This document shows positions 55,814 to 64,000 of a stretch of DNA of 64,000 nt, one piece after another. How positions within the stretch are numbered: the stretch's first letter is position 1; every line of letters begins with the position of its first letter. This stretch comes from Tildeniella nuda ZEHNDER 1965/U140 (lineage in GTDB: Bacteria; Cyanobacteriota; Cyanobacteriia; Leptolyngbyales; Leptolyngbyaceae): assembly GCA_019358895.1 (NCBI GenBank), contig JAHHIG010000002.1, positions 124,001 to 188,000 on the forward strand. The letters run 5' to 3'. Made by a program: the position numbers and the translations under genes. The notes below the pieces were generated by a model. The model was not told the DNA's origin and searched no databases. It saw only the letters and a program-made list of their open reading frames with translations.

Positions 55814-57172
55814 CTATGCTGCTACCCGAACCTGATTCATCCAGGCTGATAGATCAGCGAAGGCACGATCGCGGTACATGCCATACCGTTCTTGCTTGTT
55901 GCGAATGCGTTTGAGCAGTTCTGGCAAAATGCCGAAGTTGGGTGGCATGGGCTGAAAGTGTTTGGGCGAGGCAGCGCTGATGAAGTCGAACAAGGCACCC
56001 ATCATGGTTGTGACGGGAAGGGCGATCGGTGGTTGTCCTCGTGCGACCCGTACGGCATTGGTGCCAGCTAACCAACCGCCAGCCGTTGCTGCGGTATAGC
56101 CTTCGGTGCCCACCAGTTGCCCTGCGGCGAGAAGCGTCTCACGTTGCTTGAATTGCAGAGTGGCATGGAGTAATTCTGGCGCATTAACAAATGTATTGCG
56201 GTGCATCACGCCCATGCGGACAAATTCGGCATTCTCCAAGCCAGGAATCAGGTGGAACACGCGCTTTTGTTCACCCCAGCGCAAATTGGTTTGAAAGCCG
56301 ACCATGTTCCACAGTTGCCCTGCTCGATCTTCCTGTCGCAGTTGCACGATCGCATAGGGACGCTTGGCTTTATTCTCAGGTTCACGAAAATCGCCCAAAC
56401 GGGCATCAAACAAACCCACTGGTTTTAACGGACCGTAGCGCATCGTATCTTCGCCGCGTCGTGCCATTTCTTCGATCGGTAGACAGCCTTCAAAAAACTT
56501 GGCGGTTTCTTGCTCAAAATCCTTCAGTTCTGCCTGTTCTGCCTGACACAACTCTTGCCGAAAGTGGAGATACTGATCGCGGTTCATGGGGCAGTTAAGG
56601 TATGCCGCTTCACCCCGATCGTAGCGAGACGCAAGAAACGCCACATCAAAATCGATCGACTCACCCACGACGATCGGGCTGGCAGCATCAAAAAAGCTCA
56701 TGTACTCCATGCCCGTAAACCGATGGAGATCCTCGGCTAATGCAGGACTGGTCAACGGTCCCGTAGTCAGTACGCTGATTCCATCGGTTGGAATAGCGGT
56801 AACTTCCTCACGGCGGAGTTCGATCAAAGGATGTTGAGAGAGTGTTTCTGTCAGGTTGCGGCTAAAGATGGCGCGATCGACTGCCAGCGCTCCACCTGCC
56901 GGAACCGCGTGTTCATCGGCTTTGGCAATCACAATGGAATCCAGACGACGCAATTCTTCGTGCAGCAAACCAGAGGCGCGATCGCTCGACTGTGCGCCAA
57001 ACGAATTGCTGCATACCAGCTCTGCCAGATGCTCTGAATGGTGCGCGGGACTCGATCGCAGCGGTCGCATTTCGTACAGGATGACTGGGATGCCTGCCTG
57101 GGCAATCTGCCAAGCCGCCTCGGTGCCTGCTAAACCGCCACCAATCACATGAATGGGTTTCATCTCTGCCAT
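55814..57172 (-). CDS. trmFO: Methylenetetrahydrofolate-tRNA-(uracil-5-)-methyltransferase
   Basis: FAD- and folate-dependent enzyme that makes ribothymidine-54 in tRNA (the TrmFO route used where TrmA is absent). FAD-binding start [20 protein letters not shown], then [35 protein letters not shown]-like residues (with the Cys), and a C-terminal [20 protein letters not shown]. At 452 aa it is normal. ATG 57172 or ATG 57163 (MKPIHVIGG) are both possible starts. A frame with heptad repeats lies directly upstream and overlaps its first codons. Confidence 0.96.
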   Translation of the reverse strand: MAEMKPIHVIGGGLAGTEAAWQIAQAGIPVILYEMRPLRSSPAHHSEHLAELVCSNSFGAQSSDRASGLLHEELRRLDSIVIAKADEHAVPAGGALAVDRAIFSRNLTETLSQHPLIELRREEVTAIPTDGISVLTTGPLTSPALAEDLHRFTGMEYMSFFDAASPIVVGESIDFDVAFLASRYDRGEAAYLNCPMNRDQYLHFRQELCQAEQAELKDFEQETAKFFEGCLPIEEMARRGEDTMRYGPLKPVGLFDARLGDFREPENKAKRPYAIVQLRQEDRAGQLWNMVGFQTNLRWGEQKRVFHLIPGLENAEFVRMGVMHRNTFVNAPELLHATLQFKQRETLLAAGQLVGTEGYTAATAGGWLAGTNAVRVARGQPPIALPVTTMMGALFDFISAASPKHFQPMPPNFGILPELLKRIRNKQERYGMYRDRAFADLSAWMNQVRVAA

Positions 57173-57642
57173 TGCGCTCTCAAGTTGTGCGTCTTTAACC
57201 AGGATACGAGGTTAAGGGAAGATGGTGTTTGGTTGAGTGCTAAAGCTCTGGAAGACTTTTCGTCTGCACGTCCTCTAAGCTTGATGTTCTGCCCTAGCAC
57301 GATCGCATATTGATCCACAAGCTGTCGGCGATCACACTTCACAAACGCTTCAACGTAAGTAACCATAGCTTCAACGTAAGTAACCACAGCTTCATGATTA
57401 CTAACGACAGTTTCGCCGTTGCTAACCACAGCTTCAACGTAAGTAACCACAACTTCAACGTAAGTAATCACAGCTTCAACGTAAGTAATCACAGCTTCAA
57501 CGTTGGTAACCACAGCTTCATGATTACTAACGACCGCTTCGCCGTTGCTAACCACAGCTTCGGCAGACGTAACGATCGCTTGAGCAATGCCTACTGAACG
57601 AGACGAATGGTTAGACCCGGCGATCGTCGTTGCCGCGATCAC
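57160..57642 (-). CDS. Open frame encoding EAVV heptad repeats (160 codons, translation uncertain)
   Basis: A GTG-started open frame on the minus strand whose central third is eleven 7-residue units of the form [14 protein letters not shown] and EAVVSNH, encoded by the 21-bp array at 57348-57578. The last codons overlap the trmFO start by 13 bases. The N- and C-terminal parts have no recognisable features. The regular register would keep any frame open, so the frame itself is weak evidence; the plus strand also reads through the array (repeats of NVSNHSF). If translated, it would be a small elongated repeat protein. Confidence 0.35.
   Translation of the reverse strand: MIAATTIAGSNHSSRSVGIAQAIVTSAEAVVSNGEAVVSNHEAVVTNVEAVITYVEAVITYVEVVVTYVEAVVSNGETVVSNHEAVVTYVEAMVTYVEAFVKCDRRQLVDQYAIVLGQNIKLRGRADEKSSRALALNQTPSSLNLVSWLKTHNLRAQWQR
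57348..57578. repeat. 21-bp tandem repeat array, locus 4 (11 units)
   Basis: Eleven units at 57348 + 21n with no length change. Most read CTTCAACGTAAGTAACCACA plus one base; two other unit types (CTTCATGATTACTAACGAC and .TTCGCCGTTGCTAACCAC) occur as the pair 3-4 and again as the pair 9-10, a higher-order duplication. It is the best conserved of the four 21-bp arrays and lies in the divergent spacer between trmFO and the DUF1003 gene. Confidence 0.93.
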
Positions 57643-57752
57643 ACCCAGCCAAGCCCTTTAGGATGGTTGGTTGCAGTCAGCTCACGGAAACCGTCACGAG
57701 ACCTTTGCCTGACCGACTATAGTGATGAGATGTGCCATATGAGAGCATTCAC

Positions 57753-58424
57753 ATGCTGACAAACGCCGATCGCAACAGTGCCAAGCCTTCCACTCCAGAG
57801 AACGCTGACTCTGACCTTGCTGTGCATCAGAAGCGCATCTTGACTGCACCCCTACCAGACCCCATTGCTCAAAGTATTGAAGCCATCACGTCGCTGCATC
57901 GACAGGCAGCGCAAAACACTCCGGCACACGAAAAGGTGTTGGAGACGATTACTACGTTTTTTGGGCGACCAGCCTTCTTGTATAGTCTGCTGGTCGGAGT
58001 GTTGGGCTGGTTTTTTAGCAGCCTACTGAGTCAAGCAGAAATCTTGCCCACATCGGTACCGCACTTTAGCTGGTCGCAGCAGGGTTTAGATGCGGCTGCC
58101 TTGCTAATTTCTACTGGCGTACTGGTGCGTCAAACCCGTCAAGAAAACTTTGCTGAGCAGCGATCGCAACTCACATTACAACTCAATCTGCTTTCAGACC
58201 AAAAGATTGCCAAAGTGATTGCTCTTTTAGAAGAGCTTCGTACCGATTTGCCAGACGTGCTCGATCGCAAGGATCTAGAAGCACAGGCAATGCAAGAAGC
58301 GGCTGATCCCATTGAAGTTTTAGAAGCACTTCAAGAAAATTTAGCGCAAGAATTAGCATCAGATGCGTTGTCTAATTCGTTGAAGCCTGAGAACGGAGTG
58401 CAACGTGACGCTCTTGTCACCTAA
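57753..58424 (+). CDS. DUF1003-family membrane protein
   Basis: About 223 aa with a long hydrophilic N-terminus, two membrane helices (FLYSLLVGVLGWFFSSLL and LDAAALLISTGVLV) and the DUF1003 signature after them: QTRQENFAEQRSQLTLQLNL, LSDQKIAKVIALLEELR. The usual FDPYPF segment is replaced by VPHFSWSQQGLD. The function of the family is unknown. GTG 57732 gives seven more residues; ATG 57753 is the first ATG. The 208-bp spacer after it holds a small ACATCC..GGATGT hairpin. Confidence 0.8.
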   Translation: MLTNADRNSAKPSTPENADSDLAVHQKRILTAPLPDPIAQSIEAITSLHRQAAQNTPAHEKVLETITTFFGRPAFLYSLLVGVLGWFFSSLLSQAEILPTSVPHFSWSQQGLDAAALLISTGVLVRQTRQENFAEQRSQLTLQLNLLSDQKIAKVIALLEELRTDLPDVLDRKDLEAQAMQEAADPIEVLEALQENLAQELASDALSNSLKPENGVQRDALVT

Positions 58425-58632
58425 ATCGGTAGAATAACTGAACCAAGCAAAGCGCTCTGATAGACGATCGTCTGAAGAGGAAGACGGCTAAGAGGACATC
58501 CTTTTGCTTACGGATGTTTCCCTAATGTTGAAAGTAGCGGCAGATACCTCGGTTGACAGATTGTCCAGCAGTTAAATTCCACCTATTTTATTAGGGGAAT
58601 AAAAACAGTTCTTACTTATTGGAGTCGCAGCA

Positions 58633-60114
58633 ATGTCCGAAACAAACGGTGTAATGATGCAGTACTTCCATTGGTACATTCCACCGGATGGGAATCTCTG
58701 GAAGCAACTCGCTGAATCGGCTGAAGCGTTAGCAAAGGTTGGGGTAACGTCACTCTGGTTACCACCCGCCTACAAAGGCACAGGCGGCGGCTATGACGTT
58801 GGCTATGGCGTTTACGACTTGTTTGATTTAGGCGAGTTTGATCAAAAAGGCTCCGTGCGCACGAAGTACGGCACGAAAGAAGAGTACCTACAGGCAATTA
58901 AAGTAGCGCAAAAGGCGGGCATTCGCATTTACGCCGACGCTGTTTTTAATCACAAGCTGGGCGCAGATGAAGAGGAAGAAGTGGAGGCAACTCCCTTCGA
59001 CATGGAAAATCGCAATGAAGTTGTCGGTGAGTATCAAACCGTCAAAGCCTGGACAGGCTTCACCTTTCCCGGTCGTGGTGATAAGTACTCCAGCATGAAA
59101 TGGCATTGGTGGCACTTTGACGCGATCGACTACAACGCCTATAACGAGGCTGAAGACGCGATTTACTTACTCAAAGGCAAAGAGTTCGATCGCAACGTAG
59201 ACCTGGAGAAAGGTAACTTTGACTATCTCATGGGCTGCGACCTCGATATGAACCACCCTGAAGTGCAAGGCGAACTGAAGTATTGGGGCGAATGGTATGT
59301 CGATACCACTGGAGTTGATGGCTTTCGCTTTGATGCCGTCAAGCACGTCTCAGCCGAGTTTTTCCGAGAGTGGTTAGACCATGTGAGCCACGAGACCAAG
59401 CGTGACCTTTTTGGAGTCGGCGAGTACTGGTCTTACGATGTTGAAGCGTTACACAGCTTTGTGGAAACCACGAACGGTCGAGTGACATTGTTTGACGCAC
59501 CGCTTCACTACAATTTCCACGTCGCCAGCAAAGCAGGCAATAGCTACGACATGCGACAAATTTTTGATGACACCCTCGTACAGCAACAGCCTACCCTTGC
59601 CGTGACGCTGGTAGAAAACCATGACTCACAGCCCTTGCAATCTCTAGAATCGGTGGTTGAATCCTGGTTCAAGCCGCTTGCTTATGCGTTGATCTTGCTG
59701 CGTCGAGAAGGCTATCCCTGCATTTTTTATGCGGATTACTATGGCGCGCATTACAAGGACAACGGCAAGGACGGTGAAGAACATGAAATCTGGTTAGACA
59801 GCCATAAAGAGATTCTTGACCAGATGCTTGAGGCTCGTCAAACCTACGCGTATGGTGAGCAATACGATTACTTCGACCACGCCAACACGATCGGCTGGAC
59901 GCGCTTGGGCGATGACGATCATCCCGGCGGTATGGCAGTGTTGCTTAGTAACGGGAGTGAAGGCACGAAGCTGATGGAAGTGGGTCAGCCAAACACGACG
60001 TATGTGGATAGCACTGGACATGTGGATGAACCCATCACGACTAATGATGATGGATGGGGTGACTTCCGCTGTAACGGTGGTTCTGTTTCGGTATGGGTGC
60101 CCAAAGTTAAGTAG
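58633..60114 (+). CDS. Cytoplasmic alpha-amylase (GH13)
   Basis: 493 aa, no signal peptide, GH13 subfamily resembling bacterial AmyA of liquefying type. Catalytic residues are in place: nucleophile Asp234 in DGFRFDAVKHVS, acid/base Glu264 in LFGVGEYW, Asp331 in LVENHDSQP. The start (NGVMMQYFHWYIPPDGNLWK), KAGIRIYADAVFNHKLGAD and the small C-terminal beta domain also match. It should hydrolyse internal alpha-1,4 glucans such as glycogen. A TTGGAG element precedes ATG 58633 by about nine bases. It is convergent with the SNF2 gene. Confidence 0.95.
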   Translation: MSETNGVMMQYFHWYIPPDGNLWKQLAESAEALAKVGVTSLWLPPAYKGTGGGYDVGYGVYDLFDLGEFDQKGSVRTKYGTKEEYLQAIKVAQKAGIRIYADAVFNHKLGADEEEEVEATPFDMENRNEVVGEYQTVKAWTGFTFPGRGDKYSSMKWHWWHFDAIDYNAYNEAEDAIYLLKGKEFDRNVDLEKGNFDYLMGCDLDMNHPEVQGELKYWGEWYVDTTGVDGFRFDAVKHVSAEFFREWLDHVSHETKRDLFGVGEYWSYDVEALHSFVETTNGRVTLFDAPLHYNFHVASKAGNSYDMRQIFDDTLVQQQPTLAVTLVENHDSQPLQSLESVVESWFKPLAYALILLRREGYPCIFYADYYGAHYKDNGKDGEEHEIWLDSHKEILDQMLEARQTYAYGEQYDYFDHANTIGWTRLGDDDHPGGMAVLLSNGSEGTKLMEVGQPNTTYVDSTGHVDEPITTNDDGWGDFRCNGGSVSVWVPKVK

Positions 60115-60125
60115 GCTAAACCATT

Positions 60126-63100
60126 TCAACTCTCAGAGATGAGTCGCAGCAATTCGTCGGTGGATACTTTGCCGCTCATCTCCGTTCCTTCCAACAGGCT
60201 ATCGGCTAAATCACGCTTGTGTTGATGCAAATCAACGATCTTTTCTTCGATCGTGTCTTTTGCCACCAAGCGATAGATGGTGACGGGGCGTTTTTGTCCA
60301 ATGCGATGAGCGCGATCGCTCGCCTGATCTTCCACAGCGGGATTCCACCACGGATCCATGTGAATCACGTAATCTGCCGCAGTGAGATTCAATCCGGTGC
60401 CACCCGCTTTGAGGCTAATGAGAAAGACATCACCTTCGCCTGCCTGAAACGCATTCACACGCTTTTTGCGCGTTGCCATCGGCGTGCTGCCATCCAAATA
60501 TTGATAGGTAATTTTTTGCGTGTCTAAATACTCTTGAATGATGTGCAAATGATCCACAAATTGGCTAAACACAAGTGCTTTGTGCTTGTTTTCCAATAGT
60601 TCTGCCAGCACTTCACCAAACAGTTGCAGTTTAGAACTGGGCAGCGCGAGTTCGGGTTTCACCAGGCTGGGATTGCAGCAGGCACGCCGCAGGCGCATAA
60701 TTTCTGCCAGCACTTGCAGATGCTTGGCACCCGCTTTGGCATCACTGTCTGATAGTTTGGCGATCGCCTCTCGCCGTAGTGCCTCATAAAAGGCAAGTTC
60801 TTCTCGACTCAGCTCGACTTGCAGCAGAATCTCGGTTCTGGAAGGCAATTCCTCTAGCACTTGATTCTTGGTGCGGCGCAGAATAAAGGGTTGAATGAGT
60901 TTCTTCAAGCGATTGCGGGCATCCCGATCGCTATAGCGTTCGATCGGTGTGGCATAGCGTTGGTTAAAGCTTTCCAGCGAACCGAGTAAGCCTGGATTGA
61001 TGAAGCGAAAGAGATTCCAGAGTTCACCCAAATGGTTTTCGATCGGCGTTCCAGTGGTCAATAGTTTGAAACTACCCTGAAGATTCATCGCGGCTTGCGA
61101 TCGCTTGGTCGCAAAGTTTTTGATGGATTGAGCCTCATCCAGCACGATCGTCTGCCATTGCACCTTTGCTAATTTGTCTGCCACCTCTTCTTGTTGCAAC
61201 AATCCGTAGCTGCAAACCAGCAGATCAAACGGTTGCAGATTGTCCAGCACTTTTTGGCGATCGCCACTGCCAAATTGAATCGCGTTGAGCGTGGGTGCAA
61301 ACCGCTGTGCCTCGCCCATCCAGTTCATGCACACGGAGGTGGGTGCAACGATAAGTGTAGGACCGTCAGGCGCACGGGTGAGAATGACTGCCAGCCCTTG
61401 CAGGGTTTTGCCCAAGCCCATATCATCGGCGAGACACGCTCCCACGCCCCAGTGTGCCAACCGTGCCAGCCAGCGAAAGCCATCGATCTGATAATCGCGC
61501 AAATCGGCTTGTAGCGTTGATGGCAATTGAGGTTCAAAGTTCTGAATCTCCTTCAGCCGCTGAATATGCGCCTTCCAGTGTTTATCTGCTTTGAGATCGC
61601 CAACTTCTTCCATCCAGTCTTCTACCGCAACCGCAGCGAGTGGGTGGAGGCGTAGACTGTTGCCCGATCGCTCTGAAAAGGTGCGGAGTTCATCTAGTCG
61701 CTTGCGAAATTCTTGAGTCAGCGCCAGAAATTGCCCGTCACCGAGGGGGATAAAGCGACTGGACGTTTTCTCCAGCAGTTGCATCAGTTGTTGCATATCG
61801 AGCACGAGGTCAGGACTCACTGTCAGCTCACCGTCGGTCGCAAACCAATCGTTCTGCCGTTTAATGTTGAGCTTGAAATCTTTGAGAGTGGACTGATGCG
61901 ACACACGGAATTTTTCGCCTTCAGGATGCTCAATGACCACCGCATCGCCCAACGCTTGCAGTTCTAGCAGTAGTTCCAGGCAGGCTTCCGGATCGTCTAT
62001 GAGCCATTCATTGTCCTGTTTTTCCTGCTCTAGAAAGGTAGGGCAGGCGGCGATCGCCGCATTTGCCAGCGTCTTCTCTTCGCGCAAATTTCGGGTGGTC
62101 TGCAAGCGCTTGCCGTCTACTTCAGCAATCACCGTTTCGCCACCTGTCCCCGGACGATAATAGGGTCCCGCCTGAGCAAAGGGACGTGCCAAGACCGCGA
62201 CTTTTAAGCCCGCACTGGCAGGCAGCAGATGGATGTGTGGTTTCGGGTCGGCAGGTACTTCTTCAGTGGTCACGCCGCCACCAATATCGGAATGTACCGT
62301 CACAATGCTAGAAACGGCATTGATGGCAGATAAAACGCGCTCTTTTGCGGCAGCAGGCACTTCCAGGCGATTTTTTTGCCCTAGAATGTCGGCAATGCGG
62401 CGATGCTCTGGCGTGATGTCAATGACTTTGAGCCGGGTGGGGCTTTCCTTCACGGTCAGCGTTTCTTTGTTGTCTTTAATCTCTGGTGAAAATTGCAGCG
62501 TGAGGTGCTCGTCTTTACTTTTTTTCACCAGCAGTTCTGGCTCACCTTTCACTACGTCTATGCGCGTGGTGGGCGCATCTTCCCAAAAAACGTAAGGATG
62601 ACCGACCAGCAGCGCGATCGCCTTGTCGGTAAAGGTATAGTCCGTTTTGTTGCCCCAGCCATAGGCATAGGTTTTAATTTGAGCGCACACCTTCAGATCT
62701 TGAGGCGTAAGGTAGCCCAGCTCACTGGCATCGTTTTTGAGGCGTTTCAAGGTGATCGGGCGACCTTTGCTCCACTCTCCTCTCGCATTGAGCGATTGCT
62801 CTCGTGGTTGCAGTACACAGCCAGTCGTCGGGTAGAACGTGACGAACCAGGCAAGGCGTTGGGTGGTTTCAGTTTTAGTTGCGACTGGAGGTTCGTCTTT
62901 CCGCAAATGGCTGAGAGCATTCAGGCACAGTTCCCATGCCTCTTGCGGTTGGATCAAGTCTGCCAGCGATCGCAGGTTGACATCAGGCAGTAAGGTGGGC
63001 ACCTGCTTCACATAAGGGCTGCGCGGCTTCAGTTTAGCGATTAGTTCGCCAACGGTTTTTGCCAACCAGAGATAGCCCGACGTGCCAGCATCGTTGTAAA

Positions 63101-64000
63101 ACGGTTCTAAAAGCCTCGGCAGATGTTTTTTCGCTTGCTCAATATCAACCCAGTAAAGACAGAGGGAACAGAACAACGTTTCCAGGCTGTTTCCCGCTTT
63201 GTGGGAGGCGATCGGCATGTTGCTGATCCACGCTTTCTTCGCCAGATCTCCCTGCTGAACTTTGATTACATTCTCCAGTGCTGCATAGGTAACGCTCAAC
63301 CAATGCCTCGACTGACGTGCAATGCTGGCATATTCGGCTGCTTCGGCTAAGCGATCGGCAGACCCATCTTTCAACAATGCCAGGATGAAAAACAAACCAC
63401 TCATGGATTGGAAATAGATTTTCCGCTTGCCAGTGCCTTTCTTGAGTGCCTGTAGCGCCATCGTGTATTGGGCGATCGCTGTGGCATCATCGCCTTGTAA
63501 AACGCTGATCTGTCCCTGCAACGCCGCAATCTGAGGTTGATACTCAGGAGCCTGATCAAGAATGTGCTGAGCCTCTTGCAAGCGTCCCCGCAAAAGCAAA
63601 TGTTCGGCTAAAACGACGCATTGCAGAACAGAACTTTGCTTACCCGCTTTAGCGACATCTTCTTCCAACAGAGATAGGGGCGCACTGGCAGGCGTTAGAT
63701 CCAGCATCGAAAAGTTCAAAATGCTAATGAGCGCACTGTTATAAAGATCGGTGGGCAGTGTGCGAAACCAGGTTGCATCGAAGGGATTATTGCAAATTTG
63801 CTGATAGACATCGTCCAGCGACAGCTTGTCTTTTTGGTAGGTGTACTTGTAGTAATCCTCTAATTGCTTGTTGATGAATTGAATATCTTTGCGATAAAGA
63901 CCAATCCGAATCTCACGGATAAGCTGTCGATCGGTGCCAAACGAAATGGGTCCGTCTTTCCAGCGTCTCGGTACCGGAAACCCTTTTTGCACTGCCTGCA
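60126..64000 (-). CDS. SNF2-family DEAD/DEAH-box helicase (5' end beyond window)
   Basis: Swi2/Snf2-type ATPase. The C-terminal half holds the motor: Walker A CLADDMGLGKTLQGLAVILT (about residue 855 of what is visible), LDEAQSIKNFATKRSQAAMN, LLTTGTPIENHLGELWNLFR, then motifs V-VI with SLKAGGTGLNLTAADYVIH and DRAHRIGQKRPVTIYRLVAK. The N-terminal half (over 700 residues) has helical repeats and no family I can name. The frame continues to base 64000; the GTG at 63992 is unlikely to be the real start. Such proteins remodel or clear protein-DNA complexes. The partners are outside the window. Confidence 0.93.
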   Translation of the reverse strand, partial: QAVQKGFPVPRRWKDGPISFGTDRQLIREIRIGLYRKDIQFINKQLEDYYKYTYQKDKLSLDDVYQQICNNPFDATWFRTLPTDLYNSALISILNFSMLDLTPASAPLSLLEEDVAKAGKQSSVLQCVVLAEHLLLRGRLQEAQHILDQAPEYQPQIAALQGQISVLQGDDATAIAQYTMALQALKKGTGKRKIYFQSMSGLFFILALLKDGSADRLAEAAEYASIARQSRHWLSVTYAALENVIKVQQGDLAKKAWISNMPIASHKAGNSLETLFCSLCLYWVDIEQAKKHLPRLLEPFYNDAGTSGYLWLAKTVGELIAKLKPRSPYVKQVPTLLPDVNLRSLADLIQPQEAWELCLNALSHLRKDEPPVATKTETTQRLAWFVTFYPTTGCVLQPREQSLNARGEWSKGRPITLKRLKNDASELGYLTPQDLKVCAQIKTYAYGWGNKTDYTFTDKAIALLVGHPYVFWEDAPTTRIDVVKGEPELLVKKSKDEHLTLQFSPEIKDNKETLTVKESPTRLKVIDITPEHRRIADILGQKNRLEVPAAAKERVLSAINAVSSIVTVHSDIGGGVTTEEVPADPKPHIHLLPASAGLKVAVLARPFAQAGPYYRPGTGGETVIAEVDGKRLQTTRNLREEKTLANAAIAACPTFLEQEKQDNEWLIDDPEACLELLLELQALGDAVVIEHPEGEKFRVSHQSTLKDFKLNIKRQNDWFATDGELTVSPDLVLDMQQLMQLLEKTSSRFIPLGDGQFLALTQEFRKRLDELRTFSERSGNSLRLHPLAAVAVEDWMEEVGDLKADKHWKAHIQRLKEIQNFEPQLPSTLQADLRDYQIDGFRWLARLAHWGVGACLADDMGLGKTLQGLAVILTRAPDGPTLIVAPTSVCMNWMGEAQRFAPTLNAIQFGSGDRQKVLDNLQPFDLLVCSYGLLQQEEVADKLAKVQWQTIVLDEAQSIKNFATKRSQAAMNLQGSFKLLTTGTPIENHLGELWNLFRFINPGLLGSLESFNQRYATPIERYSDRDARNRLKKLIQPFILRRTKNQVLEELPSRTEILLQVELSREELAFYEALRREAIAKLSDSDAKAGAKHLQVLAEIMRLRRACCNPSLVKPELALPSSKLQLFGEVLAELLENKHKALVFSQFVDHLHIIQEYLDTQKITYQYLDGSTPMATRKKRVNAFQAGEGDVFLISLKAGGTGLNLTAADYVIHMDPWWNPAVEDQASDRAHRIGQKRPVTIYRLVAKDTIEEKIVDLHQHKRDLADSLLEGTEMSGKVSTDELLRLISES

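Overview
The window looks like a chromosomal stretch of a cyanobacterium. The octamer GCGATCGC (the HIP1 site typical of cyanobacteria) and its GCGATCG core recur throughout, in genes and between them. The gene set fits: Uma2-type nucleases, DUF2808, DUF4870 and DUF11 envelope proteins, an ABC1-family kinase, a PetL-like 30-residue protein, a trpC-lpdA neighbourhood and a metacaspase-like protein. Heptanucleotide tandem repeats and small palindromic elements litter the spacers. I cannot name the genus from sequence alone.

Layout. 1-2.4 kb: 3' part of an RND efflux pump and a small ribbon-helix-helix-like protein. 2.4-4.2 kb: a membrane SH3-like protein and an orthocaspase. 4.6-5.2 kb: a BrnT/CopG toxin-antitoxin pair. 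5.3-9.1 kb: a 21-bp repeat array, a Uma2 nuclease, a probable hopanoid C-2 methylase (HpnP), then a decayed MntA/HepT toxin-antitoxin module broken by two miniature elements, a frameshift and a 156-bp tandem duplication. 9.1-15.3 kb: an M48-like protein without its zinc motif, prfC and small envelope proteins. 15.4-17.4 kb: a guanidine-I riboswitch followed by the two DUF1989 proteins (UAAP1 and UAAP2) of guanidine catabolism, with no carboxylase nearby. 17.5-22 kb: a secreted unknown, an 18-unit 21-bp array, gatA, a DsbA-like lipoprotein and a PPC-domain protein. 22.1-33.6 kb: a five-gene minus-strand cluster of DUF11/Ig-like exported proteins around a large predicted outer-membrane barrel. 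33.6-45 kb: a class V aminotransferase, a coiled-coil protein, trpC, lpdA, a Vat-like acetyltransferase, lexA and an ABC1 kinase. 45-64 kb: recQ, recR, a HIT protein, a second B12-radical SAM enzyme, a PetL-like protein, aroB, trmFO, a DUF1003 protein, an alpha-amylase and the 3' part of an SNF2 helicase.

The least explained signal is a set of four spacer arrays (5349-5557, 18300-18677, 55543-55668, 57348-57578). All have a strict 21-bp period, each has its own unrelated consensus, and the units within an array differ strongly in sequence yet almost never in length. Other points worth checking are the riboswitch with orphan DUF1989 genes, a LexA with Ala-His at the usual Ala-Gly cleavage site, a recR whose only full-length start appears to be ACG, the degenerate M48 protein, and a miniature element with a 13-bp terminal inverted repeat and a 10-bp target duplication.
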